From NCBI GenBank assembly GCA_910577215.1, contig CAJTMQ010000007.1:751-37563 (forward strand): a stretch of 36,813 bases of DNA. Direction: 5' to 3'. The notes beneath the pieces were generated by a model, which ran no database searches, had not been told where the DNA came from, and worked only from the letters and a program-made list of their open reading frames with translations. A program made the translations under genes and the position numbers. The stretch is from an uncultured Eubacterium sp. Lineage in GTDB: Bacteria > Bacillota > Clostridia > Oscillospirales > Acutalibacteraceae. Shown here one piece after another: positions 32,549 through 36,813 of this stretch; position 1 is the first letter of the stretch; every line of letters begins with the position of its first letter.

Positions 32549-34195
32549 ATGAATAATTATGAATTTAATACAAAAAGCACATATTATGTTCCGCCGCAGG
32601 CACCTAAAAACAGAAAAATACTTAATATGAATAAAAAAGATTTATCATTTTTACTGGTCTTTTTTGCATCGATATTTATTTTTATTGATTTTGCAGTAAT
32701 GCACGGCTTTAATTCAGGCTTTACCATATCATTTTTTATTATTTTTGTTGTATTCACTGCATATCTCTGGAATAAAAGTATTAAGGTATCTGCTTTTTCA
32801 TATATTTGCGGGATTTTATCACTTGCAGGGGCTGCAACCTTTACGCTGTCAAGAGATATATTTGTAAATTTCATCATGGTATTTCTTGTTACGGCATTGT
32901 TTTCAATTTACATTTGCGGAATAAGCGATACCTTCAGAAATAATGAGGGCAGTTTTAAAATGCTCGGTGATTTGATTTGCGGTACAATCATTTCGCCGTT
33001 TACCAACATATCGGATGTAAACTATTCACTTAATAAATCTATTTCTAAAAACAAAAGATTGCTTTATGTTATTATAGGATTTGCGGTTTCCGTTCCCGTA
33101 TTGCTGGTTATTATACCTCTTCTTGTAAGCAGTGATGCAGCCTTTCAGGGGCTAATCAATACAATTGCAAGGAATATAGGAATTTATATTGCAGATGCTT
33201 TTATATCCATTTTGTTTATACCATATGTTTTTTCTTATGCTTTCAGCAAAAAGAATAATCTTAAAACGGGTTCCGAAGTTTTTGCTAAAAGCAAAAAGAG
33301 TTTCAGATTTTCACCAAGTGCAGTTTCAACAACATTTTTATGCGTTATTTCAGTTACGTATTTAGTTTACCTTTTCTCACAGCTTGCATATTTTTTCAGT
33401 GCTTTTTCAGGCATTCTTCCTGAGGGTTATGAATATACTGCAAGCGTTTATGCAAGACGCGGATTTTTTGAAATGTTTGCTATATGTGTTATTAACATTG
33501 CAATTATTTCTTTAACAAATATTGCTACAAAAAGAGATGGAGCAAATAAAATTTCCAAACCGTTAAAGGCAGCAGAATTCTTTATATCAATGTTTTCAAT
33601 TGTTCTTCTTACTACCGCAATGTCTAAAATGAGCCTTAATATTGAAATTTTCGGTCTTTCAAAGTATCGTTTGCTTGTTTCAATATTTATGGTTATGCTT
33701 CTTGTTATCATTCTGTTTTTTGTAATTCATATTTTCTTCCCTAAGGTTAAGTATATGCAGCCTATCATTATTTTCTGCAGTGTACTGTTTATCGTTTGTG
33801 CATTTGCAGATATGGATTCAGTTGTTGCAAAATATAATGTTAATGCTTACAGTAATAATGAGATTGAAACGGTTGATGTAAGCTATCTGAATAATCTTTC
33901 CGATTCCGCAGTGCCGTATATAATTGAGCTGGCAAATGATAAAAATGAAGAAGTTGCACAGCAGGCAAAAAATTGTATTCTTTACAGAGTTGAATATGAT
34001 TACGGTGAGAATTTCACATTGTCTGAAAACGGAGTGCTTGAATGTAATGGTATAGGGGATCTGCGTGAATTCAATTTTGTTAAAAAGCTTTCAAATAAAA
34101 TGATTTGTGATTATTATAATTCTCTGCCGGAGGATATGAGAAATATTCATAATGCTTACTCATATGATGAAGATTATGTATATGGTGAATATTAA
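32549..34195 (+). CDS. Large polytopic membrane protein of the DUF4173/DUF4153 type
   Basis: Protein of 548 residues with ten or more hydrophobic segments up to about residue 420, then a 124-residue soluble tail. The block YARRGFFEMFAICVINI (about 300-316) is the signature I associate with DUF4173. The tail begins AKYNVNAYSNNEIETVDVSY, also typical of this family, and continues with a helical region around LSDSAVPYIIELANDKNEEV. Function is unknown. It lies 27 bases after the YozG-like gene and ends before a terminator, so it is the third member of a three-gene unit. The ATG at 32549 has GGAGATG upstream. Confidence 0.82.
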   Translation: MNNYEFNTKSTYYVPPQAPKNRKILNMNKKDLSFLLVFFASIFIFIDFAVMHGFNSGFTISFFIIFVVFTAYLWNKSIKVSAFSYICGILSLAGAATFTLSRDIFVNFIMVFLVTALFSIYICGISDTFRNNEGSFKMLGDLICGTIISPFTNISDVNYSLNKSISKNKRLLYVIIGFAVSVPVLLVIIPLLVSSDAAFQGLINTIARNIGIYIADAFISILFIPYVFSYAFSKKNNLKTGSEVFAKSKKSFRFSPSAVSTTFLCVISVTYLVYLFSQLAYFFSAFSGILPEGYEYTASVYARRGFFEMFAICVINIAIISLTNIATKRDGANKISKPLKAAEFFISMFSIVLLTTAMSKMSLNIEIFGLSKYRLLVSIFMVMLLVIILFFVIHIFFPKVKYMQPIIIFCSVLFIVCAFADMDSVVAKYNVNAYSNNEIETVDVSYLNNLSDSAVPYIIELANDKNEEVAQQAKNCILYRVEYDYGENFTLSENGVLECNGIGDLREFNFVKKLSNKMICDYYNSLPEDMRNIHNAYSYDEDYVYGEY

Positions 34196-34214
34196 ATAGT
34201 ATCTTAAAACAATT

Positions 34215-34240
34215 AAAGACCGCTCATATGAGCGGTCTTT
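34215..34240. terminator. Bidirectional terminator between DUF4173 gene and galE
   Basis: A perfect 26-base palindrome whose left arm is AAAGACCGCTCAT and right arm ATGAGCGGTCTTT. Both strands read into T-rich tails (TTTGTTTA on plus, TTTAATTGTTTT on minus), as expected between convergent genes. Confidence 0.85.
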
Positions 34241-34256
34241 GTTTATAGTATTATGA

Positions 34257-35273
34257 TTAATCAGGATAACCGTTAGGGTTCTGACTTTGCCAGCGCCAGC
34301 TGTCCTCACACATTTCTTCAATGTCGCGTTCAGCCTTCCAGCCAAGCTCCTTTAATGCCTTGCTTGGATCTGAATAGCAGGTAGCAATATCACCGGGGCG
34401 GCGGTCAAGAATTTCATATTTAATCTTAACACCTGAAGCTTTTTCAAATGCTTTAACAACATCAAGCACACTGTAGCCCTTGCCTGTGCCGAGGTTGTAT
34501 ATATTAAGACCCGTACCTGAAGCTACCTTCTCAACAGCCTTAACGTGGCCGAGTGCCAAGTCAACAACGTGAATATAATCTCTTACACCTGTGCCGTCGT
34601 GCGTATCATAATCATCACCGTAAACACCCAGGTGATCAAGTTTGCCGATAGCAACCTGTGTGATGTATGGCATAAGGTTGTTTGGAATTCCGTTCGGATC
34701 TTCGCCCATCGTGCCGCTCTTATGAGCACCGATAGGATTGAAATAACGAAGCAGGCAGATAGACCATTCCTTGTCTGATACATATAAATCCTGCATGATT
34801 TCTTCAATCATAAGCTTTGTTCTGCCATACGGATTGGTAACACCGCCAACCTTCATATCCTCTGTAAGAGGTGATATGTTATTCATACCGTAAACCGTTG
34901 CAGAGGAGGAAAATACAATCTTTTTGCATCCGTTATTTCTCATAACATCAAGCAAAACAAGTGTTCCGTTTATATTGTTGTCAAAATATTCAAGAGGCTT
35001 ATAAACACTTTCGCCAACTGCCTTAAGCCCTGCAAAATGAATAACAGAATCAATGCTTTCTTTTTTGAAAATTTCATCCATTCCGTCATAATCACGAATA
35101 TCACATTCGTAATAGGTGAATGCTTTGTTTGTAAGAGCCTTTATTCTGTCTATACTTGATTTTTTGCAGTTGCAGAAGTTATCAACAATTACAACATCAA
35201 TACCCGAATTAAGAAGCTCAACGCAAGTGTGGCTGCCGATATATCCGGCACCACCCGTTACTAAAACTGACAT
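34257..35273 (-). CDS. galE: UDP-glucose 4-epimerase
   Basis: Interconverts UDP-glucose and UDP-galactose with bound NAD, 338 residues, the standard length of this short-chain dehydrogenase-like enzyme. The NAD-binding motif TGGAGYIGSH spans 6-15. The catalytic triad is SSSATVYG (S124 region), Y149 and K153 in NPYGRTK. DNFCNCKKSS lies near 31-40 and LRYFNPIGAH is the substrate-binding loop. AGGAGG lies six bases before the ATG, and the gene starts 23 bases after proS on the same strand, so it is probably read from the proS promoter. Its product would supply galactose-containing surface polysaccharide or galactose use. No other Leloir gene is nearby. Confidence 0.97.
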   Translation of the reverse strand: MSVLVTGGAGYIGSHTCVELLNSGIDVVIVDNFCNCKKSSIDRIKALTNKAFTYYECDIRDYDGMDEIFKKESIDSVIHFAGLKAVGESVYKPLEYFDNNINGTLVLLDVMRNNGCKKIVFSSSATVYGMNNISPLTEDMKVGGVTNPYGRTKLMIEEIMQDLYVSDKEWSICLLRYFNPIGAHKSGTMGEDPNGIPNNLMPYITQVAIGKLDHLGVYGDDYDTHDGTGVRDYIHVVDLALGHVKAVEKVASGTGLNIYNLGTGKGYSVLDVVKAFEKASGVKIKYEILDRRPGDIATCYSDPSKALKELGWKAERDIEEMCEDSWRWQSQNPNGYPD

Positions 35274-35296
35274 AAAAATCCTCCTAAAAAATTTTA

Positions 35297-36739
35297 TTAA
35301 TAAGCCTTACCCCAATAAAGCATATGCTTAGCGGGTTTTCCACAGCAAACACAGGTATCTGCAATATGCTCTTCCTCAAGAGGGATACAGCGTGAACCAA
35401 CACCTGTGATTTCCTTAACCTTATCCTCACATGTTTCTTCTCCGCACCACATTGCTTTAACGAAGCCGTCTCCGTTTTCTTTAAGTGCGTTTGTGATTTC
35501 ATCAAGAGTTTTGCATATATAGGTTCTGTGTTCCCTGTTTTCAAGAGCAGCATTGTACATACCGTCACGCACCTCCTGAAGCTTTTGCAGAATAACTGCT
35601 TCAAGTTCGTCAAGGGATACAAAGGTTTTTTCTCTGTTATGACGTGTAACAATTACACACTGATTTTTTTCAATATCCTTAGGACCTATTTCAACTCGAA
35701 TAGGAACACCCTTCATTTCATATTCGGCAAATTTCCAACCCGGTGAATTGTTTGATGCATCAATTTTTGCACGGCAGATTTTTTTCAATCTGTCACATAC
35801 CTCGGTAGCTTTTTCAATTACACCTTCCTTATGCTGTGCAACAGGAATAACCATAACCTGAACAGGAGCAACAGCAGGCGGAAGAACAAGTCCGTTATCA
35901 TCACCGTGTGTCATAATAATTGCACCGATAAGGCGGGTTGTCATTCCCCAAGAGGTCTGATGCGGATATACAAGTTTGTTTTCCTTGTCTGAATACTGAA
36001 TTTCAAATGCTTTTGCAAAGCCGTCACCAAAATAATGAGAGGTACCTGCCTGAAGTGCCTTGCCGTCATGCATAAGTGCTTCAATGCAGTATGTACGCTC
36101 TGCACCTGCAAACTTATCGCTTTCTGTTTTCATACCCTGAACAACAGGAATTGCAAGATATTTCTGGCAGAATTCGGTATATACATTAAGCATTTTCTCT
36201 GTTTCTTCAATAGCTTCCTCAGCAGTTGCATGAAGTGTGTGACCCTCTTGCCAGAGGAACTCACGTGATCGAAGAAACGGTCTTGTTGTTTTTTCCCATC
36301 TTACAACAGAAACCCATTGATTATAAAGCTTAGGCAGGTCACGGTAAGAATGAACAACATTCTTGAAGTGCTCGCAGAAAAGTGTTTCAGATGTAGGTCT
36401 TACGCAAAGTCTTTCTTCAAGCTGCTCGCTTCCGCCGATTGTTACCCATGCACATTCAGGTGCAAAGCCCTCAACGTGATCCTTTTCCTTTTGAAGAAGG
36501 CTTTCAGGAATAAACATAGGCATACAAACATTTTCGTGGTCTGTATCCTTAAACATTTTATCAAGTATATTCTGGATGTTTTCCCAGATTGCATAACCGT
36601 AAGGGCGGATAACCATACAGCCCTTAACGCTTGTGTATTCAATTAATTCAGCCTTTTTGCAAATATCGGTATACCATTTTGCAAAGTCTTCATCCATAGA
36701 GGTAATATCCTCTACCATTTTTTTCTGATCCTTTGCCAT
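35297..36739 (-). CDS. proS: Prolyl-tRNA synthetase, short archaeal/eukaryal type (ProS type 3)
   Basis: Class II synthetase that charges tRNA-Pro, 480 residues. It is the short form without the YbaK-like editing insert found in the long bacterial type. RPTSE is at 114-118. Motif 2 is VVRWEKTTRPFLRSREFLWQ, then EGHT (145-168). Motif 3 lies in TSWGMTTRLIGAIIMTHGDD. The C-terminal zinc region has C432 and C437 (CGEETC) with C463, C465 and C466 (CVCCGK). The chain ends in tyrosine (YWGKAY), as is typical of this type. AAGGAG precedes the ATG. This type is common in clostridia. galE follows as a second gene. Confidence 0.97.
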   Translation of the reverse strand: MAKDQKKMVEDITSMDEDFAKWYTDICKKAELIEYTSVKGCMVIRPYGYAIWENIQNILDKMFKDTDHENVCMPMFIPESLLQKEKDHVEGFAPECAWVTIGGSEQLEERLCVRPTSETLFCEHFKNVVHSYRDLPKLYNQWVSVVRWEKTTRPFLRSREFLWQEGHTLHATAEEAIEETEKMLNVYTEFCQKYLAIPVVQGMKTESDKFAGAERTYCIEALMHDGKALQAGTSHYFGDGFAKAFEIQYSDKENKLVYPHQTSWGMTTRLIGAIIMTHGDDNGLVLPPAVAPVQVMVIPVAQHKEGVIEKATEVCDRLKKICRAKIDASNNSPGWKFAEYEMKGVPIRVEIGPKDIEKNQCVIVTRHNREKTFVSLDELEAVILQKLQEVRDGMYNAALENREHRTYICKTLDEITNALKENGDGFVKAMWCGEETCEDKVKEITGVGSRCIPLEEEHIADTCVCCGKPAKHMLYWGKAY

Positions 36740-36775
36740 AAAAGCTTCTCCTTCGGCATTGTTATAGGTATTAAT

Positions 36776-36804
36776 ATTATAAACTATATAGAAAAATATG
36801 TAAA
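36776..36804 (-). promoter_or_regulatory. Promoter of proS-galE
   Basis: On the minus strand, TTTACA (36804-36799), a 17-base spacer and a perfect TATAAT (36781-36776). The predicted leader is about 30 bases, too short for a T-box riboswitch. Confidence 0.7.
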
Positions 36805-36813
36805 TATGATTTT

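Noticed and set aside
36740..36813. T-box riboswitch before proS, and likewise before metG
   Set aside because: The predicted proS leader is about 30 bases and metG is internal to an operon with a 26-base gap; no specifier stem or antiterminator is visible.

Overview
The window is AT-rich DNA from a Gram-positive, low-GC anaerobe. It is most likely a gut-type member of the Clostridia, near the Oscillospiraceae/Ruminococcaceae. The pointers are: strong AGGAGG-type ribosome binding sites with sigma-A-like promoters; the gene families present (short archaeal-type ProS, ECF vitamin transporter, RecD2, DUF2975/YozG and DUF4173 proteins); and exported FN3/LRR_5 and glucosaminidase proteins without sortase signals. 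The assignment is by family resemblance only. No rRNA, tRNA, CRISPR array, insertion sequence or prophage was seen. Coding density is high.

Layout. (1) 141-2028, plus strand: a D-Ala-D-Ala carboxypeptidase and an XRE regulator with its own promoter, ending at a bidirectional terminator. (2) 2080-6106, minus strand: a four-gene unit nagB - membrane-anchored unknown - metG - tatD, driven by a consensus promoter. (3) 6214-7845, minus strand: a lone oligopeptide-binding lipoprotein. (4) 8184-20340, plus strand: the core information-processing block rpoB-rpoC-rpsL-rpsG-fusA-tuf. Separate promoters are visible before rpoB, before rpsL (straddling the rpoC stop) and before tuf, and a strong terminator follows tuf. 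The L10/L12 genes that usually precede rpoB and the L7Ae-like gene often found between rpoC and rpsL are absent here. (5) 20538-24945: two adjacent exported proteins, one LRR_5 plus three FN3 domains, the other a glucosaminidase with SH3 and four FN3 domains. Their FN3 modules share long identical DNA. (6) 25103-31683: a probable six-gene operon recD2 - mreB-like - ecfT - fused double ATPase - S component - small membrane protein. (7) 31829-34195: DUF2975 membrane protein - YozG-like XRE regulator - DUF4173 membrane protein, with its own promoter and terminator. (8) 36739-34257, minus strand: proS-galE.

How the parts work together. Most of the window is housekeeping: transcription, translation, tRNA charging, amino-sugar catabolism, UDP-sugar supply and wall metabolism. 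The parts least explained by standard annotation are the structured rpsL leader, the inverted repeat over the tuf promoter, the exchanging FN3 modules, the ECF cassette with a shortened second ATPase, and the DUF2975/XRE/DUF4173 operon. I see no clear new defence or mobile system. The best candidate for an undescribed system is the DUF2975/XRE/DUF4173 operon, as a possible membrane-linked regulatory unit.
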